A DNA stretch of 64,000 nucleotides from Diabrotica undecimpunctata (GCF_040954645.1 NC_092804.1:86793217-86857216), one strand, 5' to 3'; counted from the stretch's first letter, positions 10,285 through 26,099 are shown. Translations and numbers: made by a program. The notes: generated from the sequence alone by a model not told the origin.

Positions 10285-12831
10285 CTACTTATGATACTGA
10301 CAAATGTCGTGAATGTTAAAATACCCCGTATATTGCCTGTCTTTATACGGGATTGGATATATTTTCGTTTTAAATTTTTCCAAGTATTTTCCCTTAAAAG
10401 AAAGTTCATAATTTTTAACCACTTGATTTACTTTATTAACAAAATCTCCATGGTTTCCTAAAATCTTCTCTATTTCCTTCTCCATGTTTTTTCCACAATT
10501 TATTTTTCTTTCATCCACCTTTTGTTCACATGTGTTCACTGTCCATAATACTTCTTCACAAAATTCTGGATTCTCGTCCATCAGTGCCATTTTTTCTTCT
10601 GTTTTCTTTTTATCCTCCAATTCCCTTTGGTATTCCGAGCACCATGTTTCTATTCCTTTCACTTCTCTGATGATACCTTCTTTTTCTTCCTGCTTCCATT
10701 CTGTTTTATCGTCGGTTGCCAACAATTCTTCTGTACCTTCTATTTCCTGTTTTTCTCTGGTCTCCATCTTATTTTCCTGCTTTCTTTTCGAACTCTTCTT
10801 CTTTTTCTTCCTTCTCTTTTTCTTTTCTGTTAGATCTTGTTCTTGTACTTTCGGTTTATCCTCTACAGTCATATCGATTTCTTTGCGTTTTTCCTGTGCA
10901 TTGATCCTTCCAGAATTTGTTTTCCTATCTGTTTGCTTTTCTTCTCCTGTGTTGTCTGGTTCTGCTCTGATTTCCAGTTTATTTTCCGAAAAATTTATGG
11001 TGATATCTTTTTTCCTCAATTCATCAATTCCCGCTATCATATCATAATTTAAATCTTCAATCACCACACATTTCATAATATGGAATTTGTTTCCCACTCT
11101 TATCTGTACTCCCAAGCCTTCGTTTACTGTCGTCAAATTTTTATTGTTTGCACCCACTAAATCAACCCTAGGAATCTTATACACAAATCTGTCCAAATTT
11201 AATTCTTTTACTAGTTTTTTATTGATTAGCGATATCTCCGATCCAGAATCAATCACAATTTTAATCGCTTTATGTTTTATAAATGCATCTAAAAATATTA
11301 GATTAGAATTAGAAATTTGTCTGTCGTTTCCTATTGCTACATGATTCATCTCCCTTCTATTTTGTTGTTGGAAGCTCTGGTTATTTCTATCGTCCCTTTG
11401 TTCGTTAGTATTCCTATTCGGAGGATTTTGTGCATCTCTATTCCTGTTGTGATTTTCATATGTTCTCTGTTGTGTGTCATTCCTGTTATCGTAATTTTGT
11501 TGTCTATTGTAATTATTGTAATTTCTCGGCCTATATTCGTTTGTTGATCTGGGATGTCGGTTTCTCTGGTCATAATTTGATGAATACCTTCTTTCCGCTC
11601 CATTATATTGGTCATGTTGTCTTCTATTTCTCATTTCTTTTCTTTTCGCTTCTTTTAATTGAAGGAATTGGCACAAACTATCAATATCTTGATAGTTTCT
11701 CAAAATCACGTGATCTTCCAACGTTTCCTCAAAATGTCTGCTGATCATTTCTACCAGCTGTTCGGTAGAATATTTGTATTCTAGATATTTTGAATTGTTA
11801 TATATCTGCAAAGCATATCTTTCTTCAGATATTCCCATTTTTTCGTGATATTTTCCATTCTGTAGCTCTTGGTTGATTTCTCTCTGTTTATTTTTCCCCC
11901 AGAAATAGTTGAGAAATTTATTTTCAAAATCTGTCCAATTTTCAAACTCATCTTCCTTGCTTTCATACCATAACGCTGCTCCTTCTTTCAAATGGTTTCT
12001 AATTGTTTCTTTGCAATCGTCAAAATATCTAATATGTTGTAATTTGGTTTTCAAATTTTTAACAAACGGTACTGGGTGTGTTTTCCGAATATCCCCGCCA
12101 AACTGTATTTTTATGTCACCCGGACTTTGGCTGAGTACTTCTCTCCTGTCTCCCATATCTCGTTGTTTTCTGATATCCTCAATTTGTTTTTCTATTTCTT
12201 TCTTGTCTTCTTGTAAAGCCATTTCAAATTTTGTTTCTAACTGTTCTAATTCCTTTTTCTGTACAGTCTTAATATCTTTCATTTTAGTTTCTATTTCTTC
12301 TCTCTGTATCTCTAGTTCCTTTCTCTGGCAATTTTGTATCTCCTTCATTGTATTTTGGATATCTTTAATCTCTGTCTCTTGTTTTGCATTCTTTAGGGTT
12401 ATTTCTTCTATCTGTTGTATCAGTTCTTTCTTTATCCCCTCAACACATCCTTTAATTTCCTGTTCATAGTTTTCCAAACGCTGCTCTATATTCCTGTTAT
12501 TTAGTTCTATTGCTTGTCTTGTTTCCCGTTGGTTTTCTTCCATTGTTTGTTTTGTTTCTTGTTGATTTCTATCCATTTTATCCATTTTCTTTGATGTTTC
12601 ATTTTGGTTTTTCTCTATTGTTTGTGACTGGAGTTGCATTAGTTGTAATATTTTATCTATTCCTGATAGTTCTTTTCTCTCCTCAACTATTGTCACATTT
12701 CCTTCATTATCCGATACTTCTTCCAAAATTGTTTCATCTTCTCTGTTATCCTCCTTCCTTTCCTGCATTTTACTTTGTCTCCTTGTGACAGACATGTTGT
12801 TACTTTTTGTTATTGTTTTTGTCCCCGCCAA
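10285..12831 (-). CDS. gag-pro: Gag-protease polyprotein of the tandem LTR element, copy 3
   Basis: 848 codons. It differs from copy 2 at one codon that I can see (C-to-T at 11401, Ser to Asn in the basic asparagine/arginine-rich region). Domain order is the same: coiled coil, gag core, basic N/R-rich stretch, DSG protease, lysine-rich tail. The near identity of two 4.4-kb units means either very recent amplification or an assembly artefact. The frame is fully open, so the protein could be made, but no polymerase is encoded nearby. Confidence 0.88.
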   Translation of the reverse strand: MAGTKTITKSNNMSVTRRQSKMQERKEDNREDETILEEVSDNEGNVTIVEERKELSGIDKILQLMQLQSQTIEKNQNETSKKMDKMDRNQQETKQTMEENQRETRQAIELNNRNIEQRLENYEQEIKGCVEGIKKELIQQIEEITLKNAKQETEIKDIQNTMKEIQNCQRKELEIQREEIETKMKDIKTVQKKELEQLETKFEMALQEDKKEIEKQIEDIRKQRDMGDRREVLSQSPGDIKIQFGGDIRKTHPVPFVKNLKTKLQHIRYFDDCKETIRNHLKEGAALWYESKEDEFENWTDFENKFLNYFWGKNKQREINQELQNGKYHEKMGISEERYALQIYNNSKYLEYKYSTEQLVEMISRHFEETLEDHVILRNYQDIDSLCQFLQLKEAKRKEMRNRRQHDQYNGAERRYSSNYDQRNRHPRSTNEYRPRNYNNYNRQQNYDNRNDTQQRTYENHNRNRDAQNPPNRNTNEQRDDRNNQSFQQQNRREMNHVAIGNDRQISNSNLIFLDAFIKHKAIKIVIDSGSEISLINKKLVKELNLDRFVYKIPRVDLVGANNKNLTTVNEGLGVQIRVGNKFHIMKCVVIEDLNYDMIAGIDELRKKDITINFSENKLEIRAEPDNTGEEKQTDRKTNSGRINAQEKRKEIDMTVEDKPKVQEQDLTEKKKRRKKKKKSSKRKQENKMETREKQEIEGTEELLATDDKTEWKQEEKEGIIREVKGIETWCSEYQRELEDKKKTEEKMALMDENPEFCEEVLWTVNTCEQKVDERKINCGKNMEKEIEKILGNHGDFVNKVNQVVKNYELSFKGKYLEKFKTKIYPIPYKDRQYTGYFNIHDICQYHK

Positions 12832-13201
12832 ATGTGAAATTTTACAACACTCTATATGTTTCAGAACACGACAATATTTCTCCCCAAATGTATTAAATTT
12901 TCACGACAAATATCATATATGCATTCAGTAAAATTCAAATAATTCAAAATAAATATCAAATGTACGATTGGTAAAGAAAATAAAATCAAATAATTCAATA
13001 GCAGTAAATATCCACTAACTACGATCAATCAATAAATCAAATTTATATTCCCTGGAAAAATTGTCAAAATACTTTCAAATTCAAATTCCCTCAATGTTAA
13101 ATGTTTTTATCTCTTGATCACCTGTACTTATTCCAGATCTCTTTCCCTTCCTTCAAATGTAAAGCTGCGATATTTTCAAGCCCCACGTTTTGGAAGCCAG
13201 T

Positions 13202-15160
<1,959 letters not shown>

Positions 15161-15171
<11 letters not shown>

Positions 15172-16617
15172 TTGCCCCCCTCTTAAAAGATGGTTCCTCC
15201 TGGAACCTTGTCGGGACTGGAACCGGAACGGTATGCTGGTATCAGCAACTGGACCCTCTTTTACAACTTCCAGTTGTATAAAAATGACAAGGGACGGTTT
15301 TCTCTCCGCACCAGTAACTATGCGGATTGCAACAGACTAACACCTGGACTTCGGTGTCTTTAAAGATCTCCTACACCATATTTCGGATAACCCTCCAATC
15401 TAATTGGCGGCACTCCAACTTTGGCATGGCTAACTTTTGCACGTCGGACTCTAGTACGTGCTCTCTCAATTGAAGTAAGGCTTCCCATACATCTCGGTAG
15501 GTAGGTTGGTCACGGGCAGTGTCTTTTGTTACCAGGTAGAAAAGATAACGTGATGCATATTGGAGTTTCAAGGTTTTACCGGGAGCTGGCACTTGGCATT
15601 GAAGTTCTGCAACTCGACCAAACTTCCTTCGAAAGACGGATGCCAACCCTGGTGCGTCTTTGATACTGGCCGGGATGGTAAGGGCCAGCGAGTAGTCATC
15701 AGGGAGCGCGAGTAGATCTTGCTTTTCTTCAGTGGTAACACCATGTATTGCTTTACCGGTACCTCCATAGGCACCCATGAATTCCTCAAACGTGAGGTCA
15801 GACACATCTTGGACTTGGTTTACTTCCACTTCTTCATCTACGTCGTGGTCACCTTCGAAAGACGCCAGCCGGTTATGGTGTACTATCATCGGCTTTCCCC
15901 TCGGAATCTTGCTTATTCGGTAGATGACATCGTTGATCTTCTCCATAATTAAGTATGGGCCTTCCCAAAACTGCTGCAATTTGGGAGAACAACATTTTTG
16001 CTTCTTGGGATTATAGAGCCAGACTTTGTCGCTCTTCTTAAAGCAACCCTTTTCGGCTTGTGTATCGTACCGTTTCTTCATTCGGTCGCTCGCGATCTGA
16101 AGGTGGGAACGGACCAACTCATGTACATCGTCCATTCTTCTTCGTAATTCGATCACATAATCTTCACCTGCTACATCCTCTCCAGGTCGACACCCAAACT
16201 CTAGATCACAAGGTAGTCGCATTTCGCGTCCGAATAGGACTCTGGCTGGTGTCTGGCCTGTCGATTCGTTAACAGCAGATCTGTAGGCCATTGTGAAGAA
16301 CGGAAGATATTGGTCCCAGTCTCGCTGATGATCGGACACCATCTTTGTCAAATACTTGCCAAATGTCCTATTCATCCGTTCTACCATACCATCAGACTGC
16401 GGATGATATGCTGTAGTTCTTGTTTTCTTCATGCCTAGTCTATCACATATTCCTTGGAATAGATCGCTTTCGAAGTTCCTGCCTTGGTCACTATGGATCT
16501 CCAAAGGCACTCCAAATCGGCTGATATATTCTTGGATCAACTTATCTGCAACGGTGGCGGCCTTCTGGCCTGGAAGTGCGTAAATCTCGACCCACTTAGT
16601 AAAGTAATCCTATTCTT
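15161..16617 (-). pseudogene. pol: Integrase core + TARG1-like macrodomain + CCCH zinc finger (pol C-terminus)
   Basis: The open part (16540-15371, 389 codons) starts in the integrase: HSDQGRNF holds the second catalytic Asp and DGMVERMN the Glu; GPYLIMEKINDVIYRI is the GPY/F-type tail. Residues ~275-389 align by eye with human TARG1/OARD1-type macrodomains (RRKFGRVAEL, RYLFYLVTKD, PTYRDVWEAL, MPKLEC). The lysine corresponding to the TARG1 catalytic Lys is kept (LVTKD), while the Gly-rich loop with its Asp appears altered. A TAG at 15371-15373 interrupts it, but the same frame continues with the expected last strand (EIFKDTEVQVLV). It then shows C-x7-C-x5-C-x3-H at 15289-15233, with a TGA inside, and ends within the LTR at 15161. 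Upstream, a small deletion removed the first catalytic Asp. Confidence 0.8.
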
Positions 16618-17105
16618 TTAAACGGGCTTCCAACATTATATTGTCTCATAGGAGCTCTCCTTTTTCGGTAAGGCCCGTTACTCGAAGTACAAATAGTACA
16701 TTTCTTACACCAGTCTTTTACGTCGTCGGAACTGTTCATCCAATAAAACCGTTCCCGAATTCGCTGAAGGGTTTTCTTTACACCAAAACGCCGTCCTGAT
16801 GGACTGTCGTGTAACTGACGAAGTACTTCGGCTATACTGCTCTTTGGGATCACCAACTGTCTTCTCTTCTCTGAACCGTCATCATTTTCCAGGACTCGTT
16901 TGAGCAAGCCATCTTCCATGATAAATGAGTCCCACTGGGCCCAATACGTCTTAACTACTGAGCATAGGTTTGATATTTCTTGCCAAGGTGGTCGACGGTT
17001 TTCCTCTTTACATTTTCGAATTTTCTGTATAACTGGATCTCTTTCTTGTTCTTCTCTGATCTTACTAGGCGTCCAGTCGTCGTTGACCATCGTTGTTCTT
17101 AGCAC
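16596..17105 (-). pseudogene. pol: Integrase N-terminal HHCC zinc-binding part
   Basis: 169 open codons ending in the Gypsy integrase zinc domain: LHDSPSGRRFGVKKTL, then WCKKCTICTSS. The second His of the HHCC set is Arg here. The frame closes directly after GSPFKRIG, where about 20 codons including the first catalytic Asp have been lost; the frame resumes in DYFTKWVEIY around 16615. The N-terminal part (WDSFIMEDGLLKRV) is the usual linker from RNase H. Broken copy. Confidence 0.85.
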
Positions 17106-17484
17106 TGCTGCTTCCTTGGATTCCGTTTTGTAGCAGTGGGAACACTCTGCTGGGCATGGCCTTCTGGAAAGAGAATCAGCGTTTCTGTGGCTAACTCCGG
17201 CCCGGTGCTCAATCTTAAAATCGTATTCTTGGAGTCGTTCGATCCACCTGGCTATCTGGATTCTTAAACTGCATCAACCATTTAAGGGCGGCATGGTCGG
17301 TCCGGATTAGAAACTTCCTACCATAAAGGTATTGATAGAAGTGCTCTACTGATTTCACTACTGCTAGAAGTTCTCTTCTCGTGACACAATAATTCCATTC
17401 AGGTTTTGAAAGAACTTTACTAAAATATCCGAGGACTCGTTCCTGTCCTTCTTGAATCTGAGACAGCACTCCTCCAATTCCCAC
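17106..17484 (-). pseudogene. pol: RNase H region, frameshifted
   Basis: Contains GIGGVLSQIQEG, WNYCVTRRELLAVV and RTDHAALKWL, the Gypsy RNase H signature. The segment with the first catalytic Asp (normally TDASN) is missing at the 17485 boundary. A small indel near 17262 shifts the frame; the alternative frame continues with ARWIERLQEYDF and HRNADSLSRRP up to 17105. Not functional. Confidence 0.85.
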
Positions 17485-17485
17485 A

Positions 17486-17809
17486 TTACTCTACTTCTAG
17501 CAGTGGATACCCTAAAATTGGTGATGTTATTAAATGCTTTTTCAAGGTCTCAAAGGCATTTTGGCAGTCTGTATCCCAGCAGTAATCTCTTGCTTCCTCC
17601 GTAAGTCGCGTCAATGGATTAGCGATATCTGCAAACTTCTTAATAAACCTTCGGTAGTAAGTACATAGTCCAAGAAAACTTCTCACTTGGTGTTTGTCAG
17701 TTGGTTTTGGCCATTCCTTAATGGAATCGATTTTTCCCTTATCCACGGCCACTCCTTCTTTACTGACTATATGACCCAGATAATTGACTTTACCTTGAAA
17801 TAGCACCAC
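17486..17809 (-). pseudogene. pol: RT connection/thumb segment, frameshifted
   Basis: Reads LGHIVSKEGV, KIDSIKEWPKP and RSFLGLCTYYRRFI, the conserved stretch that follows the YLDD box in Gypsy reverse transcriptases. A frameshift near 17800 separates it from the upstream RT frame. It ends in TAA where RNase H sequence has been deleted. Confidence 0.88.
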
Positions 17810-19806
17810 TTCTTGGGGTTTAGCATCAATTGGGCAGCTTTAAGTCGATTAAAAATGTTTTCTAAATTCCTCAAATGATCTTCAAATGTCTCCCCCAAGA
17901 CGATTATGTCATCTAAATAAACCAGGCATGTTTTCCAAGATAACCCTCTCAACACATTTTCCATAAACCTCTCAAATGTCGCAGGAGCATTACAGAGTCC
18001 AAATGGCATAACGTTGAATTGCCACAATCCAGAGCCTGTGGTGAAGGCTGTCTTTTCTTTATCTACTGGGTCCATTTCTACCTGCCAGTATCCAGACTTC
18101 AAATCCAAAGTAGAAAACAATTTACTTCCAGCCAATGTGTCCAATCTGTCATCGATCCTAGGCAGAGGATAACTATCTTTCTTGGTAACGTTGTTCAGCA
18201 AACGGTAATCCACACAGAACCTCGTCGTTCCGTCTTTCTTCTTAACCAGGACCACCGGAGAGACCCATGGGCTCGTAGAAGGTTCTATCACCCCGTCTTT
18301 CTTCATTTTCTGAACAATCGTTTCAGCTTCCTCTCTTTTCGCCTGTGGTAATCGTCGAGCTGTTTGACGAATTGGCTTAGCATTACCAGTATCAATTTTA
18401 AGCTTAACAACGGTAGTTCTTCCCGTCTTTCCTCCTTTCGGTACGAAAATATCACGATACTGCCGAAGAAATTCCCTTAATTTCCTTTTCTCAATCTGAT
18501 TCAGAGACTGTCCTGCAACTGCAACCATTTGGTCGAATTTGTCGTTGGAATTATCAGATGTCGCCTGACGGATTATGGATGTCACAGGTACACAAGTTCC
18601 TACTTTTGTCTCTTTCTTTATGGTCACTGGGTAGTCGTTGACATTGATAAGTCTCACAGGAATTTCCTTAGCCGAAGTCACCAATTCCTTTCCAATTATG
18701 ATTCCACGGCCAACCTCATCGTCGTGGTTCCAAGGCTCCATCATAACAGATCTCCCTTCGTCCACAATTCCCTGTAGCCGCGCTACTATGATCGTTTCGC
18801 TTCTCGCAGGCACGACTGTATCTTCTTTAATGGCTGCTTGCACAGTGTTGTCATTATGTGGATGGAGAAATACCTCCTCGTTACCAACTTTTATTACCTT
18901 ATTCTTAAAATCCAATTGGAATCCATGCGTATTCATTACGTCCATTCCTAATATAACATCCTCTTCGATGTCAGCAACTATAACAGTACGGACGAACTTT
19001 TCTGCTCCAATTCCCAATTGTACCTGGATTTCTCCATGAATGTTGGCATTTTCACCTGTAACGGTCCGAAGTCGCAACCTCGTTGGTAACAGTTTCTTAC
19101 GGCTGTTTATAACTGTCGGGCGTATAATGGTTCTGGTCGCTCCGGTATCCACCAACAACGTATGCCTTCTACCATTTATTTCTCCATCTACATATACACT
19201 ATTTTCACGACATTTCAAAGAAGCTATTAGTATAAGAGGGTCTTTGGAAGAGTTCCGGGTCGGAGCTGCCCCCCTAAGGCTGACTCGTTCTGGTTTTCCT
19301 GATGGTGAGTTTCTTGATTTTATGGTCTTCTTTTTCTTGCATGTAATACTTTTCATCATATTAACGAGCTGGTCAAGTTTGTCTTCATCTCCTTCCTCTT
19401 TTACAGTCCTAACTTTACTGTAACCGCCAGAGGCCTGCGTATCAACAAGCGTCTTGTGACGAGCTAATCGTAGTGTTATCTGCATTTCATGATCACGAAG
19501 ACCATCAATAAACGTTTGAACGGCCAACTTTTCCATCATGTCTTCGGGAGCTGTTGGATAAGCATATCGTACTAATCTGGCAATATCTACCTCATATTCT
19601 TGAAGAGCCTCATCTTTCTTTTGTCTTCGATTTTTAAGCTGTGACTGATATACATGCTCCAAATGTTCGTGACCATATCGCATATTTAACCTCTTCTTGA
19701 GTTGTTCAAAATCATCCGTCTCCTCTACGGCTATGGTCTGAAGCACATCTAAGGCATCTCCTCGAAGAGCGATAGTCAGGTTTACAGCCTTTTCTTTTTC
19801 AGACCA
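17767..19806 (-). pseudogene. gag-pol: Gag C-terminus, protease and reverse transcriptase
   Basis: A 659-codon open stretch from 19746, in frame with a few more codons back to the TGA at 19807. Residues 10-100 are gag capsid-like (RYGHEHLEHVYQSQLKNR, FIDGLRDHEM). The expected zinc knuckle is absent, probably deleted near residue 103. The protease active site is LLVDTGAT (200-202 DTG) with ILGMDV at ~266. The reverse transcriptase spans ~480-650 with FCVDYRLLN, STLDLKSGYWQV and the catalytic YLDD at 610-613. Gag and pol share one frame, so no frameshift signal is needed. The end is frameshifted (see 17486). Confidence 0.88.
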
Positions 19807-20526
19807 TCAATTCGCTCTTGCAGCTGATTCGAACTGTTTCCTGTAGTTGTTCCATGACGATTTTCCGTCGAAAGTTGGGACTTTCACATGGACAGAACCT
19901 CCACTTCCTTCAAATTTCGGCCGTATTTCCAACTTACATTTCGTCTCGTCTTCTTTTGTCTCTATTGTAATCGGATTGTTACCTCTCTCTGCTATCCCTG
20001 TTTCCTCTATCTTCCTTTCCATCTCTTTCATCTTTTCTTCGAAGACCAACATATCGGCAGCAACTTGATTTTTTAACGAAGACATTCTATCGTCCAGGGC
20101 AGACATCTCAGAAGTGACTTTAGAGATTCCCGAAGAGATGTTAGCAGAAACTTTGCTTTCCAGAGAAGAAATCTCGTTAGAAACTTTGTTCTCCAATGAT
20201 GCGATGTCACCAGAAACTTTGTTCTCTAATGATGTGATGTCGCCGGAAACTTTGTTCTCTAATGATGCGATGTCACCAGAAAATTTCGAAATATCGCCAG
20301 AAACTTTATTCTCCAATGATGCGATGTCACCAGAAACTTTCGAAATTGACGAGATAACAGCAACATGCTTGTCTTCAAATATATAAGTTTCCGGATCCAA
20401 ACCTTCTTCTTTTAAAGCGTTCTTTAGTCGTTAGACTAAATCAGCCTTTTTCCCGGTAGAAGCTAATTCCCTATCTTCAAGATGCCTTCTTAAATCCGTA
20501 AATGTGAGCTCATAAATCGTAGCCAT
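19807..20526 (-). pseudogene. gag: Gag N-terminus with SAP-like domain and 11-residue repeats
   Basis: The likely start ATG is at 20526-20524, about 40 bp after the 5' LTR. Residues 1-50 resemble a SAP DNA-binding motif (LTFTDLRRHLED, GKKADLV, RLKNAL) and are interrupted by TAA at 20431-20433. Then follow several copies of the 11-residue unit VSGDIASLENK, forming a hendecad coiled coil. The capsid start has FDGKSSWNNYRKQFESAARAN. A TGA at 19807-19809 lies where the related element at 37573 has Gly (ANGW against AN-stop-W), a one-base nonsense change. Confidence 0.82.
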
Positions 20527-20539
20527 TTCCACAATTTCC

Positions 20540-20563
20540 ACTTATCCCACTTCTGACACCACT
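20540..20563 (-). promoter_or_regulatory. Putative primer binding site
   Basis: Directly after the 5' LTR end (CACTACA) the minus strand reads AG then TGGTGTCAGAAGTGGGAT, starting with the TGG that pairs with a tRNA CCA end. The tRNA is not identified. Confidence 0.6.

Positions 20564-22356
<1,793 letters not shown>

Positions 22357-22399
<43 letters not shown>
22357..22399. repeat. (TA)n microsatellite
   Basis: About 40 bp of TA in non-coding AT-rich sequence with no element boundary visible. Confidence 0.95.
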
Positions 22400-22401
<2 letters not shown>

Positions 22402-22839
22402 CTCGATTATTTACATTTATGATTCCTATAGGTAACACAATTTTAATCGGTTTATCTATTAATCCTGCTGTAAACTACTACGCAACTTCTTGTTTCTCCA
22501 TTATTGTAGCTGCTTCTTCTGTTTTTCGGTTCGATCTCGAAATTAATTTCGCCAAATATGTAATAATATTAACATATACTTTTCAAAATAATCTGATTCA
22601 TGATTTTTTCGCCTGTGTGCGTACTTAATTTACTTAACATCTTTTCTTCTCTTGCATATAAATACAATAATTGTAGGGAATCGTTCTTCATTGTGACAAA
22701 CTTCTTTTTCAATAATTTTTCCATTTACTGCATTAAAAAAAAATCATAATTCCAAATTCTTTTCGCAATTTTAATCCATTATGTATATTGTCGTGCTGGA
22801 GCCGCAGGACTCTTAGCGGGTTAAGATTCAAGTACCACC

Positions 22840-23917
22840 CTAGCTTATCCTCTTAGCAGCTTCCTGCTTGACGTAGGTTTCAACCCTTAAGGTCGAAGCA
22901 TTTCCAGTTTGCCTACATTCCTGGAAAAAATCTTCAGGCACTAGATTTGTGTCTGCATGCGGTGCGAAATATGCTCCCGCTGTGCCTCTTTTTCTGTGGC
23001 ATCTCACCTGTGTCCATTGATTATTCTTCCTTCTTCGTTGTGATTGCCATTTTCCTGTTTCTATGAAATCTATTACGATATATCCTCGCATCATACCTTT
23101 CATATTCACTTATATTTCTATAATTTTTGTTCTTATATTCTTTTCTACCTTCGAATTTATTTTTATAATATCCATATATTACATTCTTACCTTCTTTCCT
23201 TATATCAAAATCGTATTTGTTCCCGTATTTTAACACTCTTCTTTGTGTGCTATCTTCTGTCGCGTCGATCGATAAAAATTTGGAAATTACTTCGTGCGTG
23301 GTTGTGAAGTTACATGCTTCCAATATTAATTTAGCTTTTTCTGTGTTGACGTTGCGTTTCATTGTTACAACTACAGTTTCCGTTGTATATCTTTTCGCTA
23401 GTTCCAATGGCATTCCTTCCGCTATGTATGCAACTTTTAGCTGTTCTGCTAATTCTTCAACTTCAGATGCATAGACCTCTGCATCTTTATGTCCTTGTCT
23501 TTTCTTCGCCAATTTAGCTATTACCGTCTTCGGACTGTCGCTTCTCAGTTCTCTCTTCAGTGCCGCTGCTATTCTTGGGATTGTATCCTCTGTAGTTATA
23601 ATGTTTCTGGCCTTATCGGTTAATCTTGTCTTTATTAATGATATTGCTGTTTCCTCGTGTAATATCGTTATTTTCTCAAGGAGTTCTAATGCATCTAAAA
23701 ATGACTGCAGTTTACCTGCGCTTCCATCAAACTCGCTGATTAACACCAGGCTTGCGATATTTAAAAATTCGTTGACTGTAAGAGTCATACTTATTTCTTG
23801 CCCTGTATCGCTATGTTCTTCCTTCTTTATAGGTTGTTGTTTCTTTGTCACAGGTAAAGAAACTGGCTTAAAATCCTCTACATTTTGAGTATATTCTTCA
23901 TCCGAAATGTCCATCAT
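22840..23917 (-). pseudogene. Orphan gag-like gene of a Gypsy/errantivirus-type element
   Basis: 298 open codons from ATG 23917 to 23021, then an overlapping frame to 22840 with about 60 further codons (QVRCHRKRGTAGAYF, EDFFQECRQTG). The protein has an acidic N-terminus, a helical core (SLVLISEFDGSAGKLQSFLDALELL begins at about residue 56, given here in part), EVEELAEQLK, and a basic tyrosine/arginine-rich tail. This layout resembles insect Gypsy gags, where a capsid core is followed by a basic RNA-binding tail. No protease, RT or LTR pair is visible within several kb. It could be a truncated insertion or a leftover gag; the frame change near 23020-23109 argues against a functional host gene. 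Confidence 0.55.
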
Positions 23918-23929
23918 GTTATTATTGTT

Positions 23930-25450
23930 TTAAACTTTTCTATCTCCAGTGAGTCCTTGTATTTGCAATGATTATGTCGTTTCAATGAAGGTATTTAAAT
24001 CTTATTGTCTAATTTGTATTTCTCCATGGTATATAAATTGTAGCAAGTCTCTTAGTATTTCGTAAGTCACGTTTGTCAAAATTACTATAGGATGTTGACA
24101 GGGATTTGACTTAAAAATTTCCTTAAAATATGGGCTACAAACTGAAAGAACCATTTTATGTGGTTTTATGCATTTTCCTGGCGCTGCAAGCCTTAGATTT
24201 ACAAAATCTTGATTCTCTCATAATGAATTTATTCCTGAACTCACATGCTCGTGGAAATTGTTCCAACATAATGAAAATTTTTCTGACGCCATGGTCAATT
24301 ATCTTTAAAAGTTCTTTTAAATTCTTTTCCTTCCTTATAAATATAACGATAATTATAAATATCGTAATTTATTGTGGCTAAATAGTTAAATAAAAAGTCA
24401 TATCCGATTTCTTTGTTTATATTATTTGAAGAATTTGTCATTTAAGCAAATTCATGTCGTAATTTAATATTTTCCGACCAAGGTCACGGTGTATTTTCAC
24501 GGGCAAGTATAAACATTTTTAAAAATATACCTTAAGCAAATAAAATTATTTGGCATATTTGTTTCATTAAAAAAAAGACATATATAAACAATAATTTAGA
24601 GCTAATTTAAAAATAAATAATTATATTCTGTACTTTTAAAAGCAATAAAAAAAAGTTGGATAATCACCATTTTGAACTTGACCTAGTTAAATTCTTATAT
24701 TCAACTAATAAGTAATAATTTCTATCTGTTAAACAATATAATATATATAAGGGATAAAATAAATTTACTCACATAATATATTTCTTCACATATGGTTTTT
24801 GTTAATTTTCTTAACTGCTGATGCATTTGCCATTACGAAATTGGTACAGTGGGTTCCATATAACATCTAGTATGTAAATTTCCAGGTTATAGTAGTCATG
24901 TTTCATTTGTTTCTTCGGATCAGAAGATTCCTTATAAAAAAGGTAGGATCGCTATATAATAATGTATGATCGCCATATGATGTTTTATATTCTTAGGAGA
25001 TTGCTGTCATCAAGAGTTCCATATAGTAGAACTCTATGGGTAGTTTACCCCCTGGATGTGGATGATTAACTCGAACTCACTGGATACTCATAATTACTAT
25101 ATTAGTTCTCTAAGTACAATAATAGAGAGAGTACCCAGTTGACGCATAACAACACTAGCTTCGACTGTTAACTCTTCATTCTTAATAATAATTCTACTCC
25201 CGTGAGTTCCAGCTATTTAACTCAAGTGCGTTTGTTTATATAATATTGTTTTACTTATTTAATTTGTACACATTATTTAATAAGCTTTTGATTACATTGC
25301 AAATTTCACTAGGTCAGCGTGCGTCCCCGTTACACCGATATTTTCGATGTCATAAACAAACAATCGCGTTAAGCAATAAGCAATTAATGTTATTAAAAGG
25401 ATTTTAAATATTTAAACTGAATTGGGTTACTTAGATCTGATGCTTAATTA
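23930..25450. other. No gene recognised
   Basis: AT-rich, without coding signals or repeats that I can name. The weak 83-codon frame at 24130 has no family resemblance. Confidence 0.55.
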
Positions 25451-25454
25451 AACC

Positions 25455-26096
25455 CCGTTACACAATATGTGTTATTATTAGACGCCGGCCCTTACCTGAT
25501 ATTGCTTTTAGACCCTTAGAGACCTTCAAGGAACGCTTGTCGACTGCTTTTAACATTTAAATCGTGCCAAACTTTGTTTACAGTATGACCTTCGTTTAAC
25601 CAAGTCCCATCTAAATAATAGATTTTTCTTTTTTCACTACGATATTGACGAACCTTTTTAAATAATTACGACGCCATATAACAATCTCACTTTCTTCTAA
25701 TAAACTGTTCTGTTGACATTGTTTCATATATTTAAAATTCATTAAATGAAGTGTACGCAATAGTAGGTACTTCCCGTGAGATTTTTGGTAAAGTGGCATC
25801 ATTATCGATTTCCGCAGACATTTTCTTAACGTTGGAATTTCATTCCTAAAGAAAAATAAATAAATTTTTTGACGAATAAACCTTCGTACTTCATTATCTA
25901 ACAATATTGGTTTTCTCCCCCTTGTTTCTTTGTGTTCTTTCTAAACACTTTTTTTGTTTTCTTTTAGAATTTTATATATACTGCTCTCAGATAGTTGCGT
26001 TAAGATGCTTGCACATTCATCACAACTTTACCTCTGGAGTAAAAATTGTTCTAGAACGTTTGTTATTGGTTTCCATTTTATTGGAGGCCATAGCTT
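25455..26096 (-). pseudogene. Tc1/IS630-type DDE transposase relic
   Basis: Read on the minus strand in pieces: a helix-turn-helix-like start (SESSIYKILKENKK, RGRKPILLDNEVRRF), a middle part (EIPTLRKCLRKS, VIWRRNYLKRF), then YLDGTWLNEGHTV, the first catalytic Asp region usually written YLDETW, followed by SRQAFLEGL and SGKGRRLIITHI near 25460. In-frame stops and frame changes are present and the C-terminal third is missing. The motif order matches the insect Tc1-like DDE endonuclease family. Inactive relic. Confidence 0.7.
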
Positions 26097-26099
26097 AAA

